DNA of 64,000 nt from Phlebotomus papatasi (taxonomy: Eukaryota; Arthropoda; Insecta; Diptera; Psychodidae): contig NC_077223.1 of the NCBI RefSeq assembly GCF_024763615.1, forward strand, positions 54,436,627 through 54,500,626, read 5' to 3'. This document shows, in pieces, positions 20,945 through 34,422 of this stretch; the stretch's first letter is position 1, and every line of letters begins with the position of its first letter. The notes below the pieces were generated by a model. The model saw nothing but the letters and a program-made list of their open reading frames with translations. It made no database searches and was not told where the DNA came from. A program made the translations under genes and the position numbers.

Positions 20945-23474
20945 TAACGCCGTTATACACAGAGACTTTCTTTCAATCCACACACTATTTTCTAACTTTA
21001 AGGAACCCACAATTACTTAAATTTCATCTAAAAACTTTCACTATGAAATGAAAACAATTTTTTTTATAGGAATTGGCTTATCTATGCAACATTTTGGCAT
21101 TCAAGGAAAGAAGTGTGCGAAAGAATGGAATATACATACGCTAAATATTTGAGAAAGACAGGGACGGAATTTCAATTTCATGAAATTTTTCTGATCTAAA
21201 GTGTATGCTGGAGGCTTAAAGATCGATTTAGATTTACAATCTTTGAAATTTTAAGTATTTTATAAACAATAATATGTGTCAATTTATTTATTATTCTATC
21301 ATATTTTTTAAAGATTTCATTCTCTCTACTATTAGTTTAAATTTGATAAAGATAATAAAAATCTCATTAGTGTGACAAGGCTGCATAAAAATGTGGCAAG
21401 AGTATCATCAGTGTTTGTTCTACATATTTCAGCGCAATAGTTAAATGTCGTAATCAACAAAAGTACTACGGGTTTATCTTTTTCCTCCGTTACTTTTTTT
21501 GTTTTCTCTATCTTTTTACATATTATAGTAAAATTTCTACTACTTTTAAGTACATCATTTTAACATAGTCACGAGCTAATCACGCTTAGTCCATTAAAAA
21601 AAGCGTCTCCAAAATTTCGTAAATGTCAAACTGTAAAAAAACTGATCATAATCAAACAAACATCACACTAGTATATTCATATGAATGTTTATGTTGGTTT
21701 TGTGGTTCATTGTGGCAACACGTGTATACAGGAAAAAAGAAATTTCTAACCTTGATCGTTTTGCATCGAATTACATTTATATACCGGGCATGCGCCACAA
21801 GTTTAAACCCTTATAATCACATCAGGAAAAAAATCCAATATATTCCGAATAATTGGGAACGGAAAAATGGTCGAGTATACAAATACCTGCAAAGTTTAAC
21901 TGCCTTATTTTATAGATAAGAGAGAATCATGACGTGGAAAATTTGATTATAAAATTATTGAGTAATCACACTTTTACTCCTATTGACATTGTGAGCTCAT
22001 GCATTTTGGCTTCTTTGCCACTTACCCGCCCTTTTTGATGCTAACACATAATTACCGCTAAAGAGAACGGACCAGAAAGTACTTAAAATGCTACGAAATT
22101 GAAAATTGCACCACAAAATACCTGAATAATCACTCTGTGAGTGTTGATTTACTAAATTACACTCGATAATTTCTGTCTTGAGGCACAAAAAATCACTGGG
22201 AATTTTGTGATTCTTAGAGCTTGATTGAAAGGGGCAACACAGACTTTTTCTTACTCAACTGGTATCTATTAGTTTCAGCATGTGAGATTACAAAAGCCAC
22301 ATAAAAAAGGTACGTATATATGTGTGTTTTTGGAAGAAAATGGTAGCCAAAAGTCTCGTAGAAGTCATTCAGAAATTACTTAATGTTCCACGTGGCATGG
22401 CAGAAAAATTAGTTTTAAGCATGCTTTTTGAGAAGATTATTTTTGGACCAATAAATTTTCCAACATTTGGATACTCACAATTTTCACGAGATTCCGCCAA
22501 TTTCCCAGGGGAATTTCTCTAAAATCCTCCTATTAAATTTCACACACACGCACAAGAAGTATCTAAATCACTAAAGTTAATTTTATTTCTATAAAGAAAA
22601 TTTTCAAAGTAAAAAATCGATGTTCAACCGATTTGATGAGATGGTACAAAAGGGTCAAATTACAAGAAATCAGAATACTTCTATGGCTTTTTCTTCACTT
22701 ATTTCACTTGAAAATGGTTTCTACTATATTCTTTTGGGAACTTAAAGTCACATTTTTCTCTGAATATGCCACAGAGAATTCTCTTCACTACTCCAAGTTG
22801 GTTTTCACACTGAACCAAACTCTTACAATACTACACATTATATGGTTCTGCTTCACCATATGGTTTTTCGAGAGTAGAGTATGATTCGAAAGAGAGAGAA
22901 ATATCGACTTCTTAGGGTTTCATTCGCAAGTGAAATTTATCAGAATTTCCATTCATGTCTTCCGCGAACATTTGAATTTTGATTGCTAAAAAACATATTT
23001 GTTTTTCGATAATCAGAATATAAAATTTGAAAAATTAAAGATACAGCTTACCATATAACAGCAATGTGTTGAATTCCGTCTATTTCATCTATTCTTAATC
23101 CTCAATTATGCTCTGGAATTACAGTTATACTTTGCTATTGTGTTTAAATCTAGTCCCAAGGTCCTAGTTTTGTTTAATTTCTTGTAGCGCTGCGATCACT
23201 TTTTCTTCAGGCACTTTTTTCCCCTACAAGAGAATTGAAGTAAATTATCTCGGTTAACAAAGTATCAGCGGGGGACAAATTCCGCTTCGGAAGTTCTAAA
23301 ATATACATAAGTTTCGCAGAAATGGTTTTTTTAACAGCATTCGTCATTATAAGAAAGCCATCCGGAAATAAATTATTCAAATAAAATTAATTATTAAACA
23401 CTTTTTTTTATCCCTTTAAATACGATTGGGTCACCGGTGACCCCTAGAGAATTTTTCCTGACTACCTAAAGTTA
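20945..23474. other. no gene recognised
   Basis: AT-rich DNA with short ORFs (for example 21623-21919 plus, 22633-22884 plus). I see no domain or splice pattern supporting them. Confidence 0.4.
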
Positions 23475-23668
23475 TTGGGTGAGATTCTTAACAATCTCAC
23501 CTACTATAATCTTAGGTCTTATCTTATCTTGCCAAAAGGTGTTTCGCCACTTCTTGATCACGAATATATGGGTGGTTAAGTTACGTTCTCGGCCGGCCAG
23601 CCGCTGTTTAAAGCTTAATAACTCCCGAACTAAAAAATATATCGACTTGCGGTTTTCGGTTATCGGAA
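23475..23668 (-). mobile_element. 3'-end fragment of the Helitron-like family
   Basis: Reverse orientation, with terminus TTGGGTGAGATTC (one change from TTAGGTG). It contains the hairpin, the TTTCGCCACTTCTTGATCAC phrase, a short GGCC tract and the ATATCGACTTGCGGTTTTCGG phrase. Sequence 5' of that is absent. Confidence 0.85.
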
Positions 23669-25923
23669 CCAATTTTCCCATGAATATATAACAACTAACT
23701 ATTTCTTTTATTTATGAAAGTCAATGAAAAACAAAATAAAGTGGATTCATATGCCATAGTAAACTTGATATTAAATATACGTTCTTAATTTTTATATATA
23801 AAAACTTTCAATAATGAAAAATCACTACACAATTAAGAAAAAACACAGAACATTGAGAAACGTAAAAAAAAACTAACATTCCTTTTAAACGTAACCGCCT
23901 CCTGAATAAAAAAAATATCCCCATCTTAAAAGAAGAGAAGTCTACTGTATTTACTGTCACATTGAATTTGAGTAAGGTGACATTGGGAAGTAGAAATATA
24001 TTTTTCACAATCTAGGTAATTAATAGCGTTAATAGCTGTTTTACTATATTTTGAATACTAAAATGCAAGCTTTCAGTACATAAAGTTTATAAAATGAATA
24101 AAGTTCAAACGATGGGATGTTTTGTTTTGCGATATCAAAGTCAGGCAACAACTAATAGCAACGCTAGCAGAGTTCAGTTTCTGAGTAATAGAGAATTAAG
24201 AAAATATCTATCTACTTACAAGATGAAAAAGAATTCAACACCTTTTATTACTTAAATACCCTCAATCAATAGATAAATTATATCTAAGACTATACCAAGG
24301 AATATACCATAAACATTTCAGAAACTAATTAAAGATATTTTCGAAAATACAAACACGAATGCAAAATTTTTAAGCAGATTTTCAACGCTTCAGCAAACCT
24401 TCAAAATTCTAATTTTTAAGACTTTACGAACTCGCGAAAAAAATTAAAAAATATACTTTATTGACCAAATGAAAATAAATAAGGCTTATTTTCTTTAGAA
24501 TAAATTTCCTTCTATTTGAACTGAAATAATTGTTGTAAACCTATTTTTATATTATTTTTTACAGCACGTTAAAGTCGAAATTTTACCCTAAAAATTCATT
24601 TTTTTTGTAAACACTTGAAAAAAAAAACACTTCAAAAAGTTCCGATTTTATGTTTTTTTAAGGTTTTTTTTTAAGTTTATATAAATTGAATTTCCTTAAG
24701 ATTTTTTCACACAAGTTAATATTACGAGCTGCCTATTTTGCGCCAATTAGAGAATGCTGCAAAAAGGCGTTCTAGTTTCTTCCCATTAGTTCACTATTTT
24801 GTAATTTTTTTTTCCAAAAAATTAATTTAAATACCTACTTCAACCAAGACTTTAACCCATATGGCCTTTATAACCCCTCTCTACACATTAATAATATTAC
24901 ACAATATTATTATATTTAAGCAAATTCCCTACGCTTATTTAGGAAAAACTCTTTAATATGGACATAAATTTCTCTAATGTGTAGAGATCATTATGAACGA
25001 GAGGGTCAAAAATTGGAGGTCAGAAAAATATTTTTTTCTGACTTCTTAAGAGTAAAACTTAATTTTAGATGATCGTAGAAAAAACTTGTTTTTTAATTAT
25101 CGGTGACCGTATCGTCCTTAATGGTGTCTATACACACTAGAAGCAATTTTCGTCAAAAATTGCCTTTTTTTTAAATCTGACGTTGCTACCTACAAGGATA
25201 GGTGAAATTTTCTTTAAAAATGCATTTTTTAAAGAAATTTCTCATAGTGTGTAAAGGCTTTAAAAGATTAAATGGCTACAAACATTATACCAAATATTTC
25301 ATGAAGTCATTTCATTTTTCCTCTTCTTCAAAGGAAATGGCAAAAAATAGTTCATTTTTGGCTCTATTTAGGGAAACGGTAACGCCCCTAACGAAACAAA
25401 AACCACAAATTGTTCAAATAAAATCCAAATATTTTATTGTTCAGTCTGTCAATGGAAGTTTTACATTTTTATCATTTGTCTACAGTATTTCTTATCAGTT
25501 TTTAGAGTATTTGTTGTGCATTTCTCACACGAGAAATCAATAATATCTCAAATCGGAAGTTCCCATATTGGTGGGAAAATTTCATGAATATTTCAAGAGG
25601 AATTAAGGCAAATGTATTGACAATGCTCCGCAATTTGCACTGCTGGTTCTCTTTGAGTAAACAGGAGAGAGACTCGTTAAAATTAACTACAGTGCATCTC
25701 TATTGCTAATGCACACATTACTTAAAGCACATTTTGTGCTACCTTTATCATTTCTATAATAATTTTTGTTTAGAAAATAACTAACTTCTAATTAAACTTA
25801 AAAACAAGTGTCAGTGAAAAAATTCCTTGATATTATTTTAGAGTAATTAACATTTTATTCTTTTATTTATGGGAAAATTCGTGTTTTTTTTTCATTAGAA
25901 ATATTATCTACAAGCAAGAGTTT
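23669..25923. other. no gene recognised
   Basis: Very AT-rich with long A and T runs. Plus-strand 25202-25543 is the longest ORF and has no recognisable domain. Confidence 0.4.
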
Positions 25924-26423
25924 NNNNNNNNNNNNNNNNNNNNNNNNNNNNNNNNNNNNNNNNNNNNNNNNNNNNNNNNNNNNNNNNNNNNNNNNNNNNN
26001 NNNNNNNNNNNNNNNNNNNNNNNNNNNNNNNNNNNNNNNNNNNNNNNNNNNNNNNNNNNNNNNNNNNNNNNNNNNNNNNNNNNNNNNNNNNNNNNNNNNN
26101 NNNNNNNNNNNNNNNNNNNNNNNNNNNNNNNNNNNNNNNNNNNNNNNNNNNNNNNNNNNNNNNNNNNNNNNNNNNNNNNNNNNNNNNNNNNNNNNNNNNN
26201 NNNNNNNNNNNNNNNNNNNNNNNNNNNNNNNNNNNNNNNNNNNNNNNNNNNNNNNNNNNNNNNNNNNNNNNNNNNNNNNNNNNNNNNNNNNNNNNNNNNN
26301 NNNNNNNNNNNNNNNNNNNNNNNNNNNNNNNNNNNNNNNNNNNNNNNNNNNNNNNNNNNNNNNNNNNNNNNNNNNNNNNNNNNNNNNNNNNNNNNNNNNN
26401 NNNNNNNNNNNNNNNNNNNNNNN
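25924..26423. other. assembly gap of exactly 500 N
   Basis: Exactly 500 undetermined bases, typical of a placeholder gap. Reading frames spanning it are meaningless. Confidence 1.
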
Positions 26424-27083
26424 TCGCCCTGGGGTAAAGTCAGGTAAGCCCCAAGTCCGCAAAAATAATTCTGGCGGCGAAGACGAATCAACTGCACACT
26501 TAAATGGATACAAATGTATGCAGTGGCTAACTTTAGACATACTTTATTCGGATGAATCGGGATCAGGCAAAGAAAAGAGAAGACATTCTTGCGCGGAGTG
26601 AATTGAAAGCGACGCGAGTGGATTTTCAAAATAAGCAAAGACCGGGCCCCAAGAATGGTCAGAAAAGGAGAACAATTTACAAGTGCCAAAAAGCTTCTCC
26701 TTCTCTTTTATGGCGTTTTAGAGTCTCCTTCTTTTCGATATGAGCATTGAATAAGACACCACTGATTTATTTCTTGTCGTCCCCGTGAACCACGCGAGAG
26801 AGAGGCAACACATTTTATTGTTTTACCTGCCTTGATGATGATTGTGACACTAGATATCGCATGTGGTCGAGAGAGGGAGGCTAAAGAATAAATCATTTTC
26901 GTGACCATCATAAATTTATCACAAGCAGAGTCACTTCTTAGACAAAAGACTATACAGTCTGAAATAAAAAAAAGTCCACCCAAATCTGATAAATCGACAC
27001 ACTTTTATCTCCTCTTGCACTCAAAATTACTTTCGAGGATTTTGTAGTACTCTTTTAGCATGTTCTTTCATTTGAACAGTAAA
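26424..27083. other. no gene recognised; GC-richer island after the gap
   Basis: The first 20 bases end in CAG|GTAAGC, a good splice-donor context on the plus strand, and the next ~250 bp are GC-richer than average. An exon running out of the gap is possible but cannot be tested here. Confidence 0.25.
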
Positions 27084-28777
27084 GGGACAGATAATCCTAA
27101 CCGGCTTATGTAGGTGAGATTCTTAACGTGAGCTAACTCGGAGTGCATGCAAATTCGATTTGATGCTGAAGTAGGGAGACGCCATTCAGTTATCTTGAAT
27201 CAAATTCGTGAAATTATACAAGTTTTGTATTTGAACCAAAATGTCAAGGATTTGGATGAACTGACAGAAAAGTGTTATATGGGTGAAATGTAGACCAGAA
27301 TGTTCTCTATAATTTTGCCGTAGAACTTGAACTCATCGATTACTCAGAAGCCAAGATAAGCGAGGTTTTTTGTTTCTTAACTCGTTTTTTCATCCAGAGT
27401 GCCCCAAGTGTTCATTTATTGAACTTCAACTATATCAAAGAATTGTTGTATTTTGTGGGACTTTCCATTTAAAACCCTATTTTAAGTGTTTTTGTGGAGT
27501 AGAGGCAGTCAAATTGGCATCTGAGTGATTTCAAAGCGTTATTATTGGAAAAATCAATTTTTTCACACTTAAACGGCAAAATCGGAGTGATAGCGTAGTC
27601 TGAGCGGAAAATGATGTATGGACGAAATGTAGAGACAAATGTGCTCTACAATTATGTTGAAGTAATCATCAAAATCGGTTCAGCGACAGTCGAGATAATT
27701 GAGGTTATGTGATATTGAAATTGGTTTTTCGACTGTGGCGCCCCTGGTGTTGGTCCCACGAAGTTCAAATATTCTAGAAAGTTGTAGCATTTGGTGAGAT
27801 CTTTCGTTTACGCCCTCATTCATCAAAATCGGTCACATAGAACCGGAGATATGATTTTTTGAATTTAGTGAACTTCGACCCCTCATATCTCCGGTTCTAT
27901 TGAAACCACAGCGCACATACGCACCATTTTGGAAACGTCCTAGACTGGACTACAACATACTAAAATTTCATTAACTTGCACAATGCCATTTTTGAGAAAA
28001 GTGACTTTGAATTTCGATGAATTTTGACGCTATCACAGCGCCACCTGTAGTGACTTTTTGAACTTCCATCTGAAAGTGCTCATCGAGACGAAACCAAAAA
28101 GGTAAAATTTAGGTCGCTATGTTAATTAGAACCGGAGATAGAGGCCGGTCAATGTTCGAATTTTGACCCCTTATAGCTCGGGTCAGGGGTTATGGATCGA
28201 CTTAAGGTTTTTTTTGTTTGATAGGTATAATCAACGGCTACAACATACTAAATTTTCAGCCCGATGCACAATGGAATTTTTGAGTTATTTAACTTATAAG
28301 ATTTAAAAATTTTCTTTTTAAAAAAAGCGCCCCTAGCGGTGGCTTTATGAACTTGCGATGTTAGAAGGAAAAGTGGCATTTCACGAGAGCTTTCCAAAAA
28401 GCCCTCACTTTTTAAATTCTGACAATTAGAACCGAAGTTATGGCCATTTTAAGAAATTTTTTTTGGACCCTTATAGCTCGGGTCAGGGGGGTCGGGGGAC
28501 CTTAAGTTTGGTATTGATGGAAAGCTCTAAGGCCCAGCTATAACATACTAAAATTTGAGTCCGCTAAATGCTATAGGGGCGGAGCTATTGAGAAAACAAA
28601 AAAAGGGGGGTCTTCAAAATGGCGGAAGGAGGGGTGGGGGGTGCTGGGTTTATGCACCAAGTTGCAATTTTCACCCAATATATAACCTTTGCCGAAAACC
28701 GCAAGTCGATATCTTTTTTAGTTTAGGAGCTATTAAGCTCCAAAGAGCGGCCGACCGGCCGGCCGGCCGGCCGGGAA
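27084..28777 (+). mobile_element. Helitron-like copy, left arm of a tail-to-tail dimer
   Basis: Complete from GGGACAG through all modules to the GGCC tract and GGGAAC at 28777. The terminal ~120 bp, including the 3' hairpin, is missing and the inverted arm begins immediately. Confidence 0.9.
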
Positions 28778-30438
28778 CTTTGGAGCTTAATAGCTCCTAA
28801 ACTAAAAGAGATATCGACTTGCGGTTTTCGACAAAGGTTATATATTGGGTGAAAATTGCAACTTGGTGCATTGACCCCCCACCCCCCACCCCTCCTTCCG
28901 CCATTTTGAAGACCCCCTTTTTTTGTTTTCTCAATAGCTCAGCCCCTATGGCATCGATCGGGCTCAAATTTTAGTATGTTATAGCTGGGCCTTAGCGCTT
29001 TCCATCAATACCAAACTTAAGGTCCCCCGATCCCTCTGACCCGAGCTATAAGGGTCCAAAAAAAAATTCTTAAAATGGCCATAACTCCGGTTCTAATTGT
29101 CAGAATTTAAAAAGTGAGGGCTTTTTGGAAAGCTCTCATGAAATGACACTTCCCCTTCTAACATCGAAAGTTCATAAAACCACCGCTAGGGGCGCTTTTT
29201 TTAAAAAGAAATTTTTTTAATCTTAAAAGTTAAATAACTCAAAAATTCCTTATGCAATCGGGCTGAAATTTTAGTATGTTGTAGCCGTTGATTATACCTA
29301 TCAAACAAAAAAAACCTTAAGTCGATCCATAACCCCTGACCCGAGCTATAAGGGGTCAAAATTCGAACATTGACCGGCCTCTATCTCCGGTTCTAATTAA
29401 CATAGCGACCTAAATTTTACTTTTTTGGTTTTGTATCGATGAGCACTTTCAGATGGAAGTTCAAAAAGTCACCACAGGTGGCGCTGTGATAGCGTCAAAA
29501 TTCATCGAAATTCAAAGTCATTTTTCTCAAAAATTCCTTTGTGCAAGTTAATGAAATTTTAGTATGTTATAGTCCAGTCTAGGACGTTTCCAAAATGGTG
29601 CAAACGTGCGCTGTGGTTAAAACAGAACCGGAGATATGAGGGGTCAAAGTTCACAAAATTCAAAAAATCATATCTCCGGTTCTATGTGACCGATTTTGAT
29701 GAATGAGGGCTTAAACGAAAGATCTCACCAAATTCTACAACTTTCTAGAATATTTGAACTTCGTGGGACGAACACCAGGGGCGCCACAGTCGAAAAACCA
29801 ATTTCAATATCACATAACCTCAATTATCTCGACTGTCGCTGAACCGATTTTGATGATTACTTCGACATAATTGTAGAACACATTTGTCTCTACATTTCGT
29901 CCATTTATCATTTTCCACTCAGACTACGCTATCACTCCGATTTTGCCGTTTAAGTGTGAAAAAATTGATTTTTCCCATAATAACGCTTTGAAATCACTCA
30001 GATGCCAATTTGACTGCCTCTACTCCACCAAGGCACTTAAAATAGGGGTTTAAATGGAAAGTCCCACAAAATACAACAATTCTTTGATATAGTTGAAGTT
30101 GAACAAATGACTACTTGGGGCACTCTGGATGAAAAAACGAGTTAAGAAACAAAAAACCTCGCTTATCTTGGCTTCTGAGTAATCGATGAGATCATGTTCT
30201 ATGGGAAAATTATAGAGAACATTCTGGTCTACATTTCACCCATATATCACTTTTCTGTCAGTTCATCCAAATCCTTGATATTTTGGTTTAAATACAAAAT
30301 TTGTATAATTTCACGAATTTGATTCAAGATAACTGAATGGCGTCTCCCAACTTCAGCTCTAAATCGAATTTGCATGCACTCCGAGTTAGCTCACGTTAAG
30401 AATCTCACCTACATAAGCCGGTTAGGATTATCTGTCCC
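28778..30438 (-). mobile_element. Helitron-like copy, right arm of a tail-to-tail dimer
   Basis: Reverse-orientation copy from TTTGGAGCTTAATAG to CTGTCCC. It also lacks the 3' hairpin. The two arms are close but not identical in sequence (for example TGACCCCCCACC against TGGGTTTATGCACC near the centre). Both outer ends of the 3.36 kb unit are therefore 5' ends. Confidence 0.9.
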
Positions 30439-30980
30439 TTTTTTAAGAAGTTCCTTGTAGAGTGGAATTTCCGGGATTGAATAAAGCCCGCGAATTCACT
30501 CCAAGTGACACAAAATAATTGCATAAGTATTAGTAATATTTTTAGAACTTTTGTAATACGTTTTACTGAAACGCCGGAATATATACAAAACATTTTCAGC
30601 GTCAATTTTGCGGACATTTTCAACGCTTACCATTCATTCATTTATAGCGCTATTCCAATGAAAAATGAAAAGTGGATATCTCTCTCCTATACATTTTTAG
30701 TAAATTTAGTACATTTTAGTACATTTAGTACATTTTAGTAGATTTAGTACATTTAGATTAATCACATATATTCTAGGTCTAGGCTATTGTCATTCATTTG
30801 TGTTGGTTCCTGTCATGACTATTTCCCCAGTCCTTATTGTGTTCTTAAACCACAAAATATTCACACAAAAAACCCACAAAAAGCAAAATAAATAATGTAA
30901 AAGCTCATGAATGTAACCATGTAAGCCATGTACTAAAATAGGTACATGTCAGCAGAAAGATTTCCCCTTTTCATTTTTTA
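30439..30980. other. no gene; short tandem repeat
   Basis: 30691-30753 repeats TAGTACATTT/TAGTACATTTTAG units of about 11-13 bp. The rest is unremarkable AT-rich DNA. Confidence 0.5.
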
Positions 30981-31172
30981 TTAATTTTCAACCGCTTGTC
31001 CCAAAAAGGAATTAACAGTCCAGTGCTGTCGATCTTCCGACGCTTCAGGAAGATTGTTGCGCTCCATCTCCCGTAGCAAGGAAAGATCTTGATTCCTGAG
31101 TTTTTGCTTCAGCCACTTTGTCCTAGGTTCATCACGAGGTCGTCGCCACTTCACGATGGCCTGTATAGCTTT
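30981..31172 (-). pseudogene. C-terminal tail of a retroelement ORF, remnant
   Basis: The minus-strand open frame has no ATG and follows an in-frame stop. It contains RRPRDEPRTKWLKQKL and, later, PEASEDRQHW, ending GQAVEN at 30981-30983. The pattern (R/G-rich start, K-W, then E-A-x-D-R-x-x-W) is typical of the extreme C-termini of non-LTR retrotransposon polymerases, though it could be another protein family. Isolated, GC-richer than its surroundings, about 63 codons. No upstream RT domain is present. Confidence 0.45.
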
Positions 31173-32758
31173 TCAGGAGAATATTTCTTCATCAAGTCTG
31201 TTCACACCGTGAACATGAGTCCTTAGAGGAATTAGTTACGAATACTATTAAATACCTAAGATAAATACATGTTAACTTTTTATTGCAAGAAAAAAATGTA
31301 ATTAATTTGAAAAAATTTAGCATTTGGAATTATCGTAAAGGATTCATTTTGAGATACATATTAGTCATAATTCTTTAGGAAGTGAAGGTTAGAAAATAGT
31401 TTGGGCTAAAGTTAGATTATTATATTGTACTTTTGTATGTTCTCATGTTCTCATAAGAACAGAGTGAGTAATTTCTCCTTGTTATAGATCAGTTCATTGC
31501 AATTTATGCTGACTTTACTACCTATGTATCAGCCAAATTTCCCCATAGATAGTGGGCCTGTTTATCGATGGCTTCGGGAATTTCTTTCTCTCTCCACTTT
31601 TTTTTGAGGATTTAAATTTTTTTCCTTTAAATAGAGAATATTAAGAAATAAACGCCTTTAAAACTTCTTCTCTTGAAACAACTGCTCGTGCATATAGCCT
31701 CTAAAAGAAAAATTAAGTTTAAGCTCAACCAACTGACGTTTTTTAATTCATATGAAAGTTCCAGAGTTCCAGTTAACCTTCCCAAGAGAACGATTTGCGA
31801 GCGCAGTGCGTTTGCGATAAAGTTCTTTTCTTCAAATACTTCAACTTCTGATGCAGCCGATGCAGCACTATAGCGCTTGCTAGTTGAAATATATCTCTTG
31901 GTCTCAATCATCATAATTTTACTATATTTCGCGATTGCTCTGCCATCCCCGATCTATCAAGCCACCCCATTCCTTCCAAACTCATTCGACTGTTTAGTCT
32001 TAAACTATCTTACGTTCCCCTAAAAAACTCAATACTTTTCCAATTTCGTTATTGATAAATCTAAAATTCCTAAATATAAATAAAATTTGCTAATTCATAT
32101 AATTCAAAAATTTTAAAAGGTAAATTTATTATAAAGTTGTAATTTCAATATTTTATTTTATATACTTGTGTAAAATGTATGAAAGACGAGATTTCCAAAG
32201 ACAAAGTGTTAAAAAACAAAGATTACCCAAGACAAAAACTTCAAAGACATACTGAGAAAAAGAAGAGCGTAAAACACAAAATGGAAAAAAAGAAGATTTT
32301 GCAAAATGAAAAGACACCCTGAAGACCCCAAATCGTTAACTTTAACCGTTAGTTCTCTAGCTCTGGGTAAGACTTTACGAATATAGACGGGCAAACGAAT
32401 AGCGCCAAGACGTTACTTTTAGGAAATTGTTTAAGGTTTAAATCATGGGTTTCTCGAGATTTAAAGACGAAAAGAATGTAATAAAAAAAGTAACACTTTT
32501 TTCATTTTATTCTTTCAATTCTTATAACTATTGGAAAATTAAATTTTCTACAGATCACTTCCTATCTCTCAAAAGGATCAAAATGATTATTTTTATAAGA
32601 CGTAATATATGTTTCTTAATGAAAACCATGCAAGTTATTGTAAAGAGGAAGCGACCTCGAGGCAGACCTTTCACGAGATAAGAAATTGTTGCAAACCTTT
32701 GGGAAAAATACGGGAAACCTCTATAAGAATCAGCAAAATCCCAATAAGAATATATTTC
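31173..32758. other. no gene recognised
   Basis: AT-rich DNA with overlapping ORFs on both strands at 31627-31914, where neither strand has a recognisable domain. Confidence 0.4.
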
Positions 32759-33324
32759 CCTGATGCATTTACTTTCAATAAACAAAGTGGCAGAGCATTA
32801 GCACAGAGATTCTCAACAATTATAGGGCCGGGAAGGCGAGAAATACCTTTAGGAGGGAAGAGAGAATAATTAGAGAATGTATTCGGCGAGGAGGATTAAA
32901 AATTTTCCTTTCTCCCGAAGAAACAATCTCTTCCCTTTGTGGTGGGTAACGTCGTGGTAGATTTCGGGCCCCTTTTCCTCGAAATCGCTCAAATCTCAAG
33001 CCTTTCCTCCTAGATTTTCACTCTCCCCCGATCAGCTGATCTTTCCACTTCACAATAAAAAACCTTTTTCAACTCACAAATTTATTTTACTCTTAAATTT
33101 TTTAAATTTTTCCTCAAATTTTAATTTTATCAATCACCAATTTTGTACAGAGACGAAAAACCAACAGTAACAGCGGAACAAGTCCAGAAAATTGCAAGAT
33201 GATAGAAGGAGAAATCCCACACTGCTCTCGATATTCTCCATCTTTCTTTCGATCGATATTTTTTGAATCCGCTTCTCTTATTAACGGTCACTTCTTCATT
33301 TTTACATTAAAACCCCAACAGAAA

Positions 33325-33512
33325 TTTTTCGCGAGATGTGAAATTCTTTGCCCAAAATTAAATTTTCGCGAAATATGAAATTTTCGCGAGATAATTTTTT
33401 ACCAGAATTGAAATTTTCGCGAGATTTAAAATTTTTCGCGGCATGTCAAATTTTCCCCAGAAATTAAATTTTCGCAAAATATGAACATTTTCGCGAAATA
33501 TGAAATTTTTTA
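33325..33512. repeat. degenerate TTTTCGCGA repeat array
   Basis: Repeated AAATTTTCGCGAAATATGAA and AAATTTTCGCGAGAT units of roughly 28-33 bp, diverged. Mate in the other arm at 63247-63434. Confidence 0.75.
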
Positions 33513-33734
33513 GAAGTCACTGAAACAAATTCAGGATTTTGTCTTCTTGACATATTGGTGAGTCGTCTTGGGATCGATTTCGAACATATTTCTGAAGTAA
33601 CAAACTTGGTATTCTAAGCCTGTAATCCCGATAGGGATAAGTCGTTGAAAATAAATTTAAAAAAAAAATCGTCCATAATAATAAAATTATTACTATATTT
33701 TACTGCTCGAACTCAAAGAGAGAGCAGTTATATA

Positions 33735-34155
33735 ATCGTCTTTTTTCAACTTGTCACCGTTCTGGAGCCTAAACGGTAAGAAATATCGACTTCCAGTCAT
33801 CGATGACCCCCAATAAAAATAATATCTCTATGCGTTTTTCCCCTCCCCCCTCTAACCACTTCAAAACCATGTTTTTTCGGTTTTTCTCAAAATTGGCCCA
33901 AATTTTTCAAATATTGTCGGAAATATTTTAGAGGTCATCTAAGGGAACATTTCGTCCAAAAATACCTATGACCGGAAAATTCGCCATTTTGAATTATTGA
34001 AGGTCATAAGTCAACCACTTTGAAGGGCCCATTTTTCAACCGATTTGGTTAAATTTGAATTTTTGGAAAGATATTGAAATTCTGAACCCGGTTGTATCGG
34101 TCTTCATCGGTAAATGAACCGGTTAAGTACCGATTTTGAATAATTTTTTCTGATT
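33735..34155. repeat. repeat family B
   Basis: About 420 bp: GGAGCCTAAACGGTAAGAAA, a CCCCTCCCCCCTC block, CATGTTTTTTCGG, GAAAATTCGCCATTTT and GAACCGGTTAAGTACCGATT. Related copies lie at 36241-36762 and 12390-12610. Its phrase style (ACCGGTTAAGTACCG) recalls the Helitron-like modules but the sequence is different. Confidence 0.65.
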
Positions 34156-34163
34156 TTTTTTAC

Positions 34164-34397
34164 TTGACCTTTAAGAAAATCTCACGTCAATATAAAAATA
34201 AATTATTGATCCTAGAAATGATTTTTCGTGCTGTACTTTTGTACACTTGTCCTACATGGGGTGATTGTACCAATGTGCACATCAATAAAATGCAAAAGAG
34301 AATAAAAGTTCTCCGATTAATTTTTGATCTTCCTTTCAACTATCCTGTATGTTGGATGCAATATTTATCCGTTATCCATTTCCCATTAGATCAATAA
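34164..34397 (+). pseudogene. Jockey-like non-LTR reverse transcriptase, C-terminal fragment
   Basis: 77 codons, including KLLILEMIFRAVLLYTCPTW and HINKMQKRIKVLRLIFDLP. This matches the thumb region after the RT palm in Jockey-clade elements (pattern L-x-x-Y-x-x-x-x-R-P/A-x-L-x-Y-x-x-P-x-W, then a Q-rich helix and R-x-I/L-x-D-x-P). The catalytic YADD region is absent and the fragment ends in an A-rich stretch. The inverted mate at 62362-62595 differs by one residue (T to I in CPTW). Dead remnant shared by both arms. Confidence 0.7.
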
Positions 34398-34422
34398 ATT
34401 AAAAAAAGAGTTCACTTATTTA

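Noticed and set aside
25904..26689. Long ORFs spanning the N gap
   Set aside because: They exist only because N bases are translated as X. The same applies to the ORFs at 52709-53486.
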